NCBI GenBank assembly: GCA_910588125.1 | Contig: CAJUPI010000098.1 | Location: 1 to 7,068 of the forward strand | Length of the DNA stretch: 7,068 nucleotides | Reading direction: 5' to 3' | Source: an uncultured Lachnospiraceae bacterium | Lineage (GTDB): Bacteria > Bacillota > Clostridia > Lachnospirales > Lachnospiraceae | Part shown: in pieces, positions 1-6,990 of the stretch | Layout of the letters: every line of letters begins with the position of its first letter | How positions within the stretch are numbered: the stretch's first letter is position 1 | Position numbers and translations under genes: made by a program | The notes under the pieces: model-generated | The model's input: only the letters and a program-made list of their open reading frames with translations | Databases searched by the model: none | What the model was told of the DNA's origin: nothing

Positions 1-44
1 CTTCCCGCTCCTTGTTCCCTGGCGTACCTTCTGAGAAAATTAAC

Positions 45-1370
45 TTAATGACATTGCTTTTTATACTCCTTCTTTTGCATCGACAGCAGCCTATCTAGAT
101 ATACCGACTTAAACTGCTTACTGGCCAATACCTGTTTTACCGGCGGCAGCTTTAAGATCGTCCCGAATACTGCTGCCATGGCTCGATGATTGGCGAACGC
201 CTGATTATCAAATACTAAATTCTGCAATGTCCCCTTCTCGATTGCCTGCAAAACAAATCGGTGAGTACTATTTACTGGCGTTATAACCTGAACCGGGCGG
301 CGTTTCAGTTCAATCGCCTTTGTGGGGCAATTTCTGGCGCAAACGCCGCAGCCCAAACAAATTTCCGTATCAATCCTTGCCACCCGCCTGACAGAACTCT
401 CTGAAGCTTTTGACTCTGCCTTCTGTTCTTTTTCCACAGCAATCGCCAGAATCGGACAAACCTTCGCACATTTTCCGCAGCCGATACATTTTTCCCATGA
501 TACCTCCGGAATATAATTGGTCGTCGCCACCGGCTGCATAGGGCTGAATTTGCGGGCCGCCTGCAGCGCCTCACAACAACACCCGCAGCAGTTGCAAATA
601 AAAGCCGGATGCTGCCGTACATTTTCTCCGATTTGCACCAGATTGCTGGCATACGAACGCTCCAGGGCATCCATCGCTTCCTCCCTGGAGATCAATCTGG
701 CATATTCCCCATGCTCCGCCAGAGAACGGGCTACATTATCAAAGGTCAGGCACACATCCCAGGGCGCGTCGATTTCACAGGGATGGCCTGCATGATACAT
801 TTTATGGCGGCAATAGCAGGTGCCCAGGCCAATGTACTCCGCCTCCTCAACAATATGTGCCGCGCGTTCATAGTCCAATATATGATTCATCTTATCATTC
901 GTCAGCACAGGTTCCTGTACAAACACCCGTCCCAGCCTCGTCTCCGTGGCAAAAAACAAATCTTTTACAAAATCCTCCTCGACATTCATGTACTGATAAT
1001 ACAGCTCGCTGAGATATTTCTGATCTATATCGCCTCTGGTACGCATCAGGGCAAACTCGATAAACCCTGCCATGGGCGGCGGCATTACAAACTGCCTTTC
1101 TCCATGATACTCCGAATCCACCAGCAACGCTTTCTCGCAAAGATGATCCAGCAGCTTCTCCGCCTTTGCCTCCGTGGTCCCCCAGACTTTTGCCGCCCGT
1201 TTTAATGTGAACGGCCGGACCGGGAGCAACGCAACCCATTTCGCTTCCTTTTCGGTATACAATACCTGAAGAATCTGATACAAGGTCTCTGAAGGCGGTG
1301 CGCCCTGGGTAAACCAGTTGATCCGTTCTTCTAAGTTTTTATAAGCATCTCTTGTAGTCAAATGTCCCAT
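45..1370 (-). CDS. Cysteine-rich 4Fe-4S dicluster ferredoxin-domain protein
   Basis: A 441-residue soluble protein, probably cytoplasmic and involved in electron transfer or redox sensing; the partner and reaction are unknown. Residues about 25-95 are helical and look like a winged-helix-type domain (inference). A first cysteine group follows at C185, C187, C198 and C207 (GTCYCRHK, then HPCE). A very dense cluster sits at 259-266 (CNCCGCCC). Two classical [4Fe-4S] motifs of the CxxCxxCxxxCP type come next, C295/C298/C301/C305 and C338/C341/C344/C348, separated by a charged linker rich in K, E and S. A helical tail of about 90 residues closes the protein. The start is supported by AAGGAG at 1378-1383, 7 nt before the ATG. 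The gene lies 26 nt after the DUF554 gene, so the two are probably co-transcribed. It has no signal peptide or membrane segment. The two ferredoxin motifs are certain. I know similar 4Fe-4S proteins from anaerobic clostridia and deltaproteobacteria only as uncharacterised. Confidence 0.88.
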   Translation of the reverse strand: MGHLTTRDAYKNLEERINWFTQGAPPSETLYQILQVLYTEKEAKWVALLPVRPFTLKRAAKVWGTTEAKAEKLLDHLCEKALLVDSEYHGERQFVMPPPMAGFIEFALMRTRGDIDQKYLSELYYQYMNVEEDFVKDLFFATETRLGRVFVQEPVLTNDKMNHILDYERAAHIVEEAEYIGLGTCYCRHKMYHAGHPCEIDAPWDVCLTFDNVARSLAEHGEYARLISREEAMDALERSYASNLVQIGENVRQHPAFICNCCGCCCEALQAARKFSPMQPVATTNYIPEVSWEKCIGCGKCAKVCPILAIAVEKEQKAESKASESSVRRVARIDTEICLGCGVCARNCPTKAIELKRRPVQVITPVNSTHRFVLQAIEKGTLQNLVFDNQAFANHRAMAAVFGTILKLPPVKQVLASKQFKSVYLDRLLSMQKKEYKKQCH

Positions 1371-1396
1371 AACTTTTCTCCTTTATTTCCTGCCTC

Positions 1397-2125
1397 TCAC
1401 GCCAGAAGCGGCGCCACACGCGTGGTCCAGAGATAGCTGATCGGCATAACCAGTACCATAGCCGGTATCATCTCTGCTACCGGAAATTCCTTTACCTTAA
1501 TCATACGAAATCCGGTAGCTAAAAGCAAAATCCCGCCGCATGCTTTAAAATCGGCAATCATCGCCTCACTGCAAAAAGGAATAATCAGTCCTGCCAGTCC
1601 AAATAGCAGCAGGAAAATAATACATTGGGGTATCGCCACAAACGCGGTGGTCAGCCCCAGGGTACAGGAAAAAATCATCGCTGTCGGCAGATCCAGTACC
1701 GTTTTGGCCAGCAAGATGCTGTGATCCCCGGTCATGCCGGATACCAGGCTTCCATATATTCCGCTACCGCTGGCACAGAAAAGCACAATACAGGTAATCA
1801 AAACACTCTGGTAATCCTCTCCCTGGCTTTCTGTGCCTGCCCGGGTCAATTTTGCAATCCCTTTCTGCATCACCATGGCTCCGGCAAAAATCCGATCTCC
1901 CAGATGAATGGCAAGTCCAAAAATCGTGCCCAAGATCACTGCCAGAATCACTGCCGGCAAATTTTTCATCAAAACAATCGAACTGATTCCCATCGCCATC
2001 GCGCAGGCGCCAAACGTGGTATTTAAATTGGTCTTAAAATGCTCGCTGAATTGCGGGCCTAGCTTCATCCCTATTAATCCCCCGGCAAAAATCGCAAGTG
2101 CATTTACGAGAATTCCTATCGGCAT
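1397..2125 (-). CDS. DUF554 family membrane protein (YdfK/YqgA-like)
   Basis: A 242-residue polytopic inner-membrane protein of unknown function. It carries the typical DUF554 beginning, MPIGILVNALAIFAGGLIG, and about seven hydrophobic stretches, near residues 3-21, 36-52, 56-74, 108-130, 147-165, 167-185 and 218-235. Short glycine-rich and charged loops (KLGPQF, HLGDRIF) lie between them. The length is normal for the family, to which E. coli YqgA and B. subtilis YdfK belong; transport activity has been guessed but I know of no established substrate. An ATG two codons upstream (2131) is in frame, but AAGGAG at 2134-2139 lies only 2 nt from it and 8 nt from the ATG at 2125. The shorter protein also aligns better with family N-termini. 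The gene ends 26 nt before the ferredoxin-domain gene and probably heads that transcript. It is divergent from the LacI-type regulator. Family assignment is confident; function is not. Confidence 0.87.
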   Translation of the reverse strand: MPIGILVNALAIFAGGLIGMKLGPQFSEHFKTNLNTTFGACAMAMGISSIVLMKNLPAVILAVILGTIFGLAIHLGDRIFAGAMVMQKGIAKLTRAGTESQGEDYQSVLITCIVLFCASGSGIYGSLVSGMTGDHSILLAKTVLDLPTAMIFSCTLGLTTAFVAIPQCIIFLLLFGLAGLIIPFCSEAMIADFKACGGILLLATGFRMIKVKEFPVAEMIPAMVLVMPISYLWTTRVAPLLA

Positions 2126-2133
2126 TTTCATCT

Positions 2134-2139
2134 CTCCTT
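2134..2139 (-). promoter_or_regulatory. Ribosome binding site deciding the DUF554 start
   Basis: AAGGAG on the minus strand. It is 2 nt from the first in-frame ATG (2131), too close to work well, but 8 nt from the second ATG (2125). This favours initiation at 2125. Confidence 0.7.
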
Positions 2140-2180
2140 TTTATCTGTCAGCTCCGGGGAAATCCGTCTGCACAATCTCA

Positions 2181-2209
2181 TTGACTTCATTCCCTATTTC
2201 TACTAAAAT
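2181..2209 (+). promoter_or_regulatory. Sigma-A-type promoter of the LacI-family regulator gene
   Basis: TTGACT (2181-2186) is 5/6 to the -35 consensus. It is followed by exactly 17 nt and TAAAAT (2204-2209), 5/6 to the -10 consensus. Transcription would start near 2215, giving a leader of about 40 nt. That leader is AT-rich and contains three TTCAT words (2213-2217, 2229-2233, 2234-2238), two of them within repeats of TTCATAAA (2213-2220 and 2234-2240, the second ending AAAT). These could be an operator for autoregulation, but they are direct rather than inverted repeats and lack the central CG of usual LacI-family operators. I saw no convincing promoter for the divergent DUF554 gene. Confidence 0.65.
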
Positions 2210-2257
2210 AAATTCATAAACAAAATATTCATTTCATAAATCCCAGGAGGTTTTTCC

Positions 2258-3280
2258 ATGGCTGTCACTATCAAAGATGTCGCTGCTCTGGCAGGCGTAT
2301 CCCCGTCCACAGTCTCCCGCACCTGCAAGAATAATCCATCTATCAGCGAAGAAACGAAAGAAAGGGTTCGCCGGGCCATGGCGCAGCTGGGTTACGAACC
2401 AAACTTTCAGGCAAGCAATCTGGCCTCCCAAAATTCCCGGACCATTGGTATCATCCTCCCCACCTCTGCCCGGGATGCTTATGAAAATCCTTTTTATCTG
2501 GAAGCCATCCGGGGCATCAGCCAATTTTGCAATCACCGGCAGTATATCAACACGGTCATCACCGGCAAGGATGAGGACGAGGTACTTCAGGCCATGCGTA
2601 CCATGACCCGCAGCGGACAGGTAGACGGCTTCATTGTCTTATATTCCAAACAACAGGATCCCGTCATTGATTACCTCTGTAATGAAGGGCTTTTATATGT
2701 TTTAATCGGCAAAGCTTACCAGTTTGCCAACCAGACTATCTATATAGACAACGATAATCTGCTGGCCGGCCAGGAAGCCACCGAATATCTGTATCAGCTG
2801 GGCCACCGCAAGATCGCCTACCTTGGCAGCGACAGCAGCCTGATGTTTTCTGCTGACCGCAAAACCGGCTATCAGGCTGCCCTGCTGCGCCATCAGCTTC
2901 CTCTGCGGGAAGACTACTGTGTGGAGGTTCCCTCTGTTTCCAGAGATGGGGATGCTCTGATCCACCGCCTGCTGGAAAGTAAGGATCGCCCCACTGCCAT
3001 TATGGTCAGTGACGATATTCTGGCCGTGGCTCTGGAACGATCCTGTATTGAAACCGGCCTGTCCATTCCGCAGGATCTATCCATTATCTCCTTCAACAAC
3101 TCCCTGTTTGCCCGGCTTACCTCACCTCAGCTCACCTCCATTGATATCAATTCCTGCCAGCTGGGAATCGAGGCTGCCTCCCAGATGATCAACCATATCG
3201 AGAACCCCAACCTTCTCGCCACCAAGATCATTGTACCTCACTATCTGATTGAGCGGGACAGCTGCCGGCGGATTGAGTGA
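2258..3280 (+). CDS. LacI family transcriptional regulator, MalR-like
   Basis: A 340-residue DNA-binding repressor, full length for the family. The N-terminal helix-turn-helix is at residues 4-25 (TIKDVAALAGVSPSTVSR). The minor-groove hinge helix is near 50-57 (QASNLAS), where the usual R of ARxLAS is replaced. A periplasmic-binding-protein-like sugar-sensing domain covers about 62-335. Several segments, such as NPFYLEAIRGISQ, TGKDEDE, LYSKQQDP and IDNDNLLAGQEATEYL, resemble streptococcal MalR, the maltose/maltodextrin repressor, as I remember it. The start is secure: AGGAGG at 2245-2250 lies 7 nt before the ATG. The gene converges on the GH31 alpha-glucosidase gene with an 11-nt gap. The likely effector is therefore an alpha-glucoside or derivative, and the glucosidase is the obvious candidate target; both are inference, as no clear operator was found. 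Other LacI-type sugar specificities cannot be excluded. Confidence 0.93.
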   Translation: MAVTIKDVAALAGVSPSTVSRTCKNNPSISEETKERVRRAMAQLGYEPNFQASNLASQNSRTIGIILPTSARDAYENPFYLEAIRGISQFCNHRQYINTVITGKDEDEVLQAMRTMTRSGQVDGFIVLYSKQQDPVIDYLCNEGLLYVLIGKAYQFANQTIYIDNDNLLAGQEATEYLYQLGHRKIAYLGSDSSLMFSADRKTGYQAALLRHQLPLREDYCVEVPSVSRDGDALIHRLLESKDRPTAIMVSDDILAVALERSCIETGLSIPQDLSIISFNNSLFARLTSPQLTSIDINSCQLGIEAASQMINHIENPNLLATKIIVPHYLIERDSCRRIE

Positions 3281-3282
3281 TC

Positions 3283-3306
3283 CGGACAGCGTTACTTAAC
3301 TGTCCG
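3283..3306. terminator. Inverted repeat between convergent genes, possible weak bidirectional terminator
   Basis: CGGACAG (3283-3289) and CTGTCCG (3300-3306) form a perfect 7-bp stem with a 10-nt loop. The loop contains the stop codon of the minus-strand GH31 gene. A competing pair, ATCCGGA (3280-3286) with TCCGGAT (3314-3320), uses overlapping bases. On the plus strand only four T's follow (3311-3314), and there is no T run on the minus strand, so as an intrinsic terminator it is weak. The position between two tail-to-tail genes is what makes it plausible. Confidence 0.35.
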
Positions 3307-5280
3307 CCAGTTTTCCGGATTGTCATAATCTTTATGAACCCCGTCATCCTCATACAGCAAATATTCCGCCCCCGGATATCCCAGCACTGTCATATGTGCC
3401 GTATCGAGAGCCTTCACGCACTCCGCAGCCTCTGCCACCGGAATACACTTTCCCTGACGGATAAACAGCGGCACCTCAGCTAATTCAATATTCACATAGT
3501 GATGTCCGGCAGGAAGGATTTCTTCATATATCGTTCCGTCCGGCAGGAACTTGACAAACTTCATCTCTTCCGGCAGGTACACATACCTTCCTCGGGCATT
3601 TTGGGTGTAAACCGGCGCAATCATGATCTCATTCCCCAACATCAGCTGGTCCTCTACCAGCGGCGCATGCTTGTCTTCGGAATATACAAACGCCAGTGGC
3701 TTAAAGTACATATCATCCTCCAATGCCGCCTTCATATATTCGCTGTACAGATAAGGCAGCAGGCGATAACGCACCTGAATGACGTGACGGAAATCTTCTG
3801 TTTGCTCGAAGCGGAAGCATTCCTGAGCTCGCGTCCCAATCGCCGCATGGTTGCGCATCAATGGGGTAAATACCCCCAACGCAAGCCAGCGAAGCAGCAA
3901 ATCTCTCGTAGTATCCGCCCCAAAGCCTCCCAAATCCGCCCCAATATATAAAAATCCACACATATTCAGAGACGGCAGCATTTTCAGGTTCAGCAGAATA
4001 TGAGACCACCAGGACTTGTTGTCTCCGGTCCAGATTCCTCCATAGCGATGCATGCCGATATAGGAAGAGCGGGAAAAAATCAGAAAACGCTTATCTGGGG
4101 CGATTCGCTCAAATGCCTCTCCCGCCGCCCTTGTCATATTGTAGCCAAACAGGTTATGGACCTTATCATGGCGGATTCTCTGCCCGCCCACCTGATGGTA
4201 GAAGGACTCATAATCCCTCTGGCTGTTGGCCAGACCAAGAAGCTCATTTCTCACCTCCCAGGTGAAGGGTTTTTCTTCCCGGTTTTTCAGGTAATCCGCC
4301 ATCTTTTCACTGGCTCTCTCGATTCCTTCGGGAGTAAAAAAGATCGCCGGTTCATTCATGTCATTCCAGAATCCTTCGATCCCCTGATCGGTCAAGAATT
4401 GATAATAATCTCCGAACCACCGTCTTGCCTCCGGATTCAACACATCGGGAAAATGCGTGTAGCCCGGCCACACGGCCGCCACAAATTCCTTTCCGTCCTC
4501 CCGCTGGCAGAAGTACCGGTTTTTGAGCCCTTCTTCATAAACCGGATACCCCTTCTCTATCTTCACACCTGCATCAATAATCGGAATCAGCCGGATATTC
4601 TGCGCTCCCATTTCCCGGACAAACTCCGGAAATTCCGGGAAATGTTCTTCATTTAAGGTAAAATCCTTAAAATCCTGCATATAATCGATATCCATATAAA
4701 TCATATCTATCGGAATATGGTTCTTACGGTAGCCATCTGCCACCTCCCGGTAATCCTCCTTGGTGCGGTATCCCCAACGGCTCTGCCCAAACCCGAAGGC
4801 AAATTTCGGCGGTATATAGCTCCTTCCGATCCGTTTGCGGAACTGCTTCACAATCTCATAGGGAGTATTCCCCTCTATCACATACAAATACAGATCCGCT
4901 CGCTCGCAGGTAATCTGAAATGTGTCTGCCCGGGTATAGCCAATATCAAAGGTAACCCTTGACGGATAATCAATAAAAAGCCCAAAGTTTTTAGTTCCTG
5001 CCACTATGATAAAATTATGGGCAGCATACAGCGAACGGACATCCTCCGTATGCTCAGGATTATCCGTGCAATCGCTGATATAACAGCCCCCTCTTTTATT
5101 GATTCCCCGGTTGGCCTCACCCAGGCCATAGACCACATCTTCCCTTGCTAATTGGCAAGTAAAGGAAAAACCGTTTTCCAGGGTAACCGTTCCATAAGCC
5201 GGATTCCCGCTCCCTATCTCCACATCTGCAATCACTGCCTCTGTTTCAAAAGGCGTTCCATATACGTATTTCCGAACCAC
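3292..5280 (-). CDS. GH31 family alpha-glucosidase, probable isomaltose/maltose hydrolase
   Basis: A 662-residue cytoplasmic exo-acting alpha-glucosidase releasing glucose from the non-reducing end of short alpha-glucosides; no signal peptide. An N-terminal beta-sandwich (about 1-145) precedes the (beta/alpha)8 barrel and C-terminal beta domains. The nucleophile is D307 (FWNDMNEP) and the acid/base D420 (WTGDNKSWW). Other active-site residues are W169 (GQSRW), D197 (YMDIDYM), W271 (VWPG), R404 (FSRSS) and H478 (MRNHA). These numbers coincide with those I recall for the R. obeum alpha-glucosidase, where W169 gives preference for isomaltose over maltose. The open frame runs upstream to 5553, but the first 91 codons include gltX coding sequence and resemble no GH31 N-terminus. 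GTG at 5280 has AAGGAGG 8 nt before it and gives MVRKYVYGTPF, like the R. obeum enzyme. The gene follows gltX by 140 nt, in the same direction, and converges with the MalR-like regulator gene. Confidence 0.95.
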   Translation of the reverse strand: MVRKYVYGTPFETEAVIADVEIGSGNPAYGTVTLENGFSFTCQLAREDVVYGLGEANRGINKRGGCYISDCTDNPEHTEDVRSLYAAHNFIIVAGTKNFGLFIDYPSRVTFDIGYTRADTFQITCERADLYLYVIEGNTPYEIVKQFRKRIGRSYIPPKFAFGFGQSRWGYRTKEDYREVADGYRKNHIPIDMIYMDIDYMQDFKDFTLNEEHFPEFPEFVREMGAQNIRLIPIIDAGVKIEKGYPVYEEGLKNRYFCQREDGKEFVAAVWPGYTHFPDVLNPEARRWFGDYYQFLTDQGIEGFWNDMNEPAIFFTPEGIERASEKMADYLKNREEKPFTWEVRNELLGLANSQRDYESFYHQVGGQRIRHDKVHNLFGYNMTRAAGEAFERIAPDKRFLIFSRSSYIGMHRYGGIWTGDNKSWWSHILLNLKMLPSLNMCGFLYIGADLGGFGADTTRDLLLRWLALGVFTPLMRNHAAIGTRAQECFRFEQTEDFRHVIQVRYRLLPYLYSEYMKAALEDDMYFKPLAFVYSEDKHAPLVEDQLMLGNEIMIAPVYTQNARGRYVYLPEEMKFVKFLPDGTIYEEILPAGHHYVNIELAEVPLFIRQGKCIPVAEAAECVKALDTAHMTVLGYPGAEYLLYEDDGVHKDYDNPENWRTVK

Positions 5281-5288
5281 TCCTCTAT

Positions 5289-5295
5289 CCTCCTT
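5289..5295 (-). promoter_or_regulatory. Ribosome binding site deciding the GH31 GTG start
   Basis: AAGGAGG on the minus strand, a near-perfect anti-16S match, 8 nt upstream of GTG at 5280. The in-frame ATG at 5331 has only a poor AGG-type match upstream, and the farthest ATG (5553) lies inside gltX. Confidence 0.85.
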
Positions 5296-5371
5296 CGCTC
5301 CATAAAAGCATATACTATTTCCTCCGCACATGCCAGAACCTGCCGCAAAACATTTCTCTAAACCTTTCTTT

Positions 5372-5414
5372 AAAACAGGAAATGGCCATGCATGCCCGCA
5401 CAGCCATCTGTTCT
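5372..5414 (-). other. Imperfect hairpin after gltX, possible weak terminator or attenuator
   Basis: On the minus strand, just after the gltX stop, AGAACAG-ATGGC (5414 to 5403) can pair with GCCAT (5386 to 5382) and CTGTTTT (5378 to 5372). This gives about 12 bp with one G-U pair, a 3-nt bulge and a 16-nt loop holding GCATGC. No separate T tract follows, so it is not a standard intrinsic terminator. It might limit read-through from gltX into the GH31 gene. The rest of the 140-nt gap holds the GH31 ribosome binding site; a TATATG near 5308-5313 lacks a matching -35, so I call no promoter. Confidence 0.25.
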
Positions 5415-5420
5415 GCCGTT

Positions 5421-6875
5421 TTACTTCAGAACCAGCTTTTCCATTCCTTTTCGGATCCTGGCCAGGGACTCTTCCTTCCCCAACACTTCCATAATCTCTG
5501 TGGCTCCCGCCGGCGTCATCTGTTTGCCGGACACCGCGGTACGGATCGGCCACATAACAAAGCCGGTTTTTACCCCTTTTTCCTCCACATATTTAGAAAG
5601 GGTTTCATACAAGGCATCATTGGAATAATCCTCTTGCGCCTCCAGAAGCGGCAGTACGTCCGTCAACACCTGTAAGGAAGTCTCGGCCGTGGATTTCATC
5701 TTCTTGTGCGTGTACATGGAAATATCATACTCCGGCAGCTCTTCAAAGAAATCAATATGTCCGGCAATGTCTGGAAATACCTCAATCCGGGTCTTCACCA
5801 TAGCTGCAATCTTTTTCAGATCCAGATCCTTCTTAATCACTTCCCTGATATACGGTTCTGCCATCTCATAAAAGCTGTCAAAATCCATAGCTTTCAGGTA
5901 CTCTCCATTCATCCATTTCAGCTTTGTCACGTCGAATACTGCCGGAGACTTGCTCAAATTATGGTAATCAAACACTTCCACCAGCTCGTCCAGGGAATAG
6001 ATTTCCCTGTTTTCCTCCGGCGACCAGCCCAACAAAGCCACGTAATTCACCACTGCCTCCGACACAAAGCCCTGATCGATCAGATCTTCATAAGAGGCAT
6101 GTCCGCTCCGCTTGCTCAGCTTCTTGTGCTCCTCATTCGTGATCAGCGGGCAGTGAACGTAAACCGGGACATCCCAGCCGAAAGCATCATACAGGCGGTT
6201 ATATTTAGGAGAAGAAGACAAATATTCATTCCCCCTCACCACATGGGTGATCCCCATCAGGTGATCATCCACTACATTGGCAAAATTATAAGTGGGATAA
6301 CCGTCTGACTTAATCAATACCATATCATCCAGCTCTGAGTTATCTACCGTGATATCGCCATAAATATCATCATGAAAAGTGGTCTGTCCCTCCCGCGGAT
6401 TATTCTGCCGGATCACATAGGGCATCCCTGCCGCCAAATTTGCCTCGATCTCCTCTTTTGACAGATGCAGGCAATGCTTGTCATAAGTCATGATCTCCTC
6501 GCCGTTCACCGTAGTTTTTAAGGAGTCCAGCCGCTCCTGCGTACAAAAGCAATAATATGCCTCCCCTTTCTCGATCAGTTTTTTGGCATACTCCAGATAA
6601 ATGCCTGCCGCCTGACGCTCACTCTGGACATAAGGTCCCACCCCGCCATCCTTATCCGGGCCTTCGTCATGAACCAGCCCCGTCTTTTCCAGCGTCCGAT
6701 AGATAATCTCAGTAGCTCCCTCCACAAAACGCTCCTGATCCGTATCCTCAATCCTCAACAGGAAATCACCGCCGTCATGCTTGGCTATCAGATAAGCATA
6801 CAGCGCTGTCCTTAAATTCCCCACATGCATCCGCCCCGTGGGACTGGGTGCATATCTTGTCCTGATTCTTGACAT
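5421..6875 (-). CDS. gltX: Glutamyl-tRNA synthetase (class I)
   Basis: A 484-residue cytoplasmic enzyme that attaches glutamate to tRNA(Glu) using ATP; in bacteria lacking a glutaminyl-tRNA synthetase it also charges tRNA(Gln) for later amidation. The Rossmann-fold class I signatures are clear: APSPTGRMHVGN at 9-20, with HVGN as the HIGH motif, RIEDTD at 41-46, and KLSKR (252-256) as the KMSKS loop. C109, C111, C135 and H137 match the spacing of the zinc-binding site known in E. coli GluRS. The anticodon-binding helical part fills roughly 320-484 and ends with the usual VLGKEESLARI. Length is normal for the family. The ATG at 6875 has AAGGAG (6886-6891) 10 nt upstream. A promoter with a perfect -10 lies further upstream. 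The alpha-glucosidase gene follows 140 nt downstream on the same strand. The enzyme looks complete and functional. Confidence 0.98.
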   Translation of the reverse strand: MSRIRTRYAPSPTGRMHVGNLRTALYAYLIAKHDGGDFLLRIEDTDQERFVEGATEIIYRTLEKTGLVHDEGPDKDGGVGPYVQSERQAAGIYLEYAKKLIEKGEAYYCFCTQERLDSLKTTVNGEEIMTYDKHCLHLSKEEIEANLAAGMPYVIRQNNPREGQTTFHDDIYGDITVDNSELDDMVLIKSDGYPTYNFANVVDDHLMGITHVVRGNEYLSSSPKYNRLYDAFGWDVPVYVHCPLITNEEHKKLSKRSGHASYEDLIDQGFVSEAVVNYVALLGWSPEENREIYSLDELVEVFDYHNLSKSPAVFDVTKLKWMNGEYLKAMDFDSFYEMAEPYIREVIKKDLDLKKIAAMVKTRIEVFPDIAGHIDFFEELPEYDISMYTHKKMKSTAETSLQVLTDVLPLLEAQEDYSNDALYETLSKYVEEKGVKTGFVMWPIRTAVSGKQMTPAGATEIMEVLGKEESLARIRKGMEKLVLK

Positions 6876-6917
6876 ATCTCCAAATCTCCTTCAATTAAGA
6901 TGGTAATTTCCTTTTCG

Positions 6918-6946
6918 ATTATATAATAAGTGCGGATAAAAAGAAA
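6918..6946 (-). promoter_or_regulatory. Probable gltX promoter
   Basis: On the minus strand a perfect TATAAT (6923 to 6918) lies about 43 nt upstream of the gltX ATG. The -35 at 17-nt spacing, TTTCTT (6946 to 6941), is poor, though it sits in a pyrimidine-rich stretch. I saw no T-box or other leader structure; the leader would be only about 35 nt, too short for a T-box. Confidence 0.55.
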
Positions 6947-6990
6947 GAGTGTTTGGGGGTTTTCTTTGGAAAGTTGTTATGGGCGGCCTC

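Noticed and set aside
609..1205. 198-codon plus-strand open frame opposite the ferredoxin-domain gene
   Set aside because: It is a shadow of the minus-strand gene, whose Fe-S motifs make that strand certain; no ribosome binding site or known fold.
2126..2131. DUF554 start at the first ATG (2131)
   Set aside because: The AAGGAG would be only 2 nt away, and the second ATG gives ideal 8-nt spacing and the usual family N-terminus.
4000..4656. 218-codon plus-strand open frame inside the GH31 gene
   Set aside because: It lies opposite the GH31 catalytic domain, including the nucleophile region, and has no family resemblance of its own.
5281..5553. N-terminal extension of the GH31 protein to an ATG at 5553
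   Set aside because: It overlaps the gltX 3' end in another frame, lacks GH31-like sequence, and a far better ribosome binding site precedes GTG 5280.
5706..6308. 200-codon plus-strand open frame opposite gltX
   Set aside because: It is the antisense shadow of a confidently identified gltX, with His/Ile/Gln-rich composition and no recognisable domain.
6876..6990. T-box leader upstream of gltX
   Set aside because: The distance from the -10 box to the start codon is only about 42 nt, with no room for a T-box stem or antiterminator.
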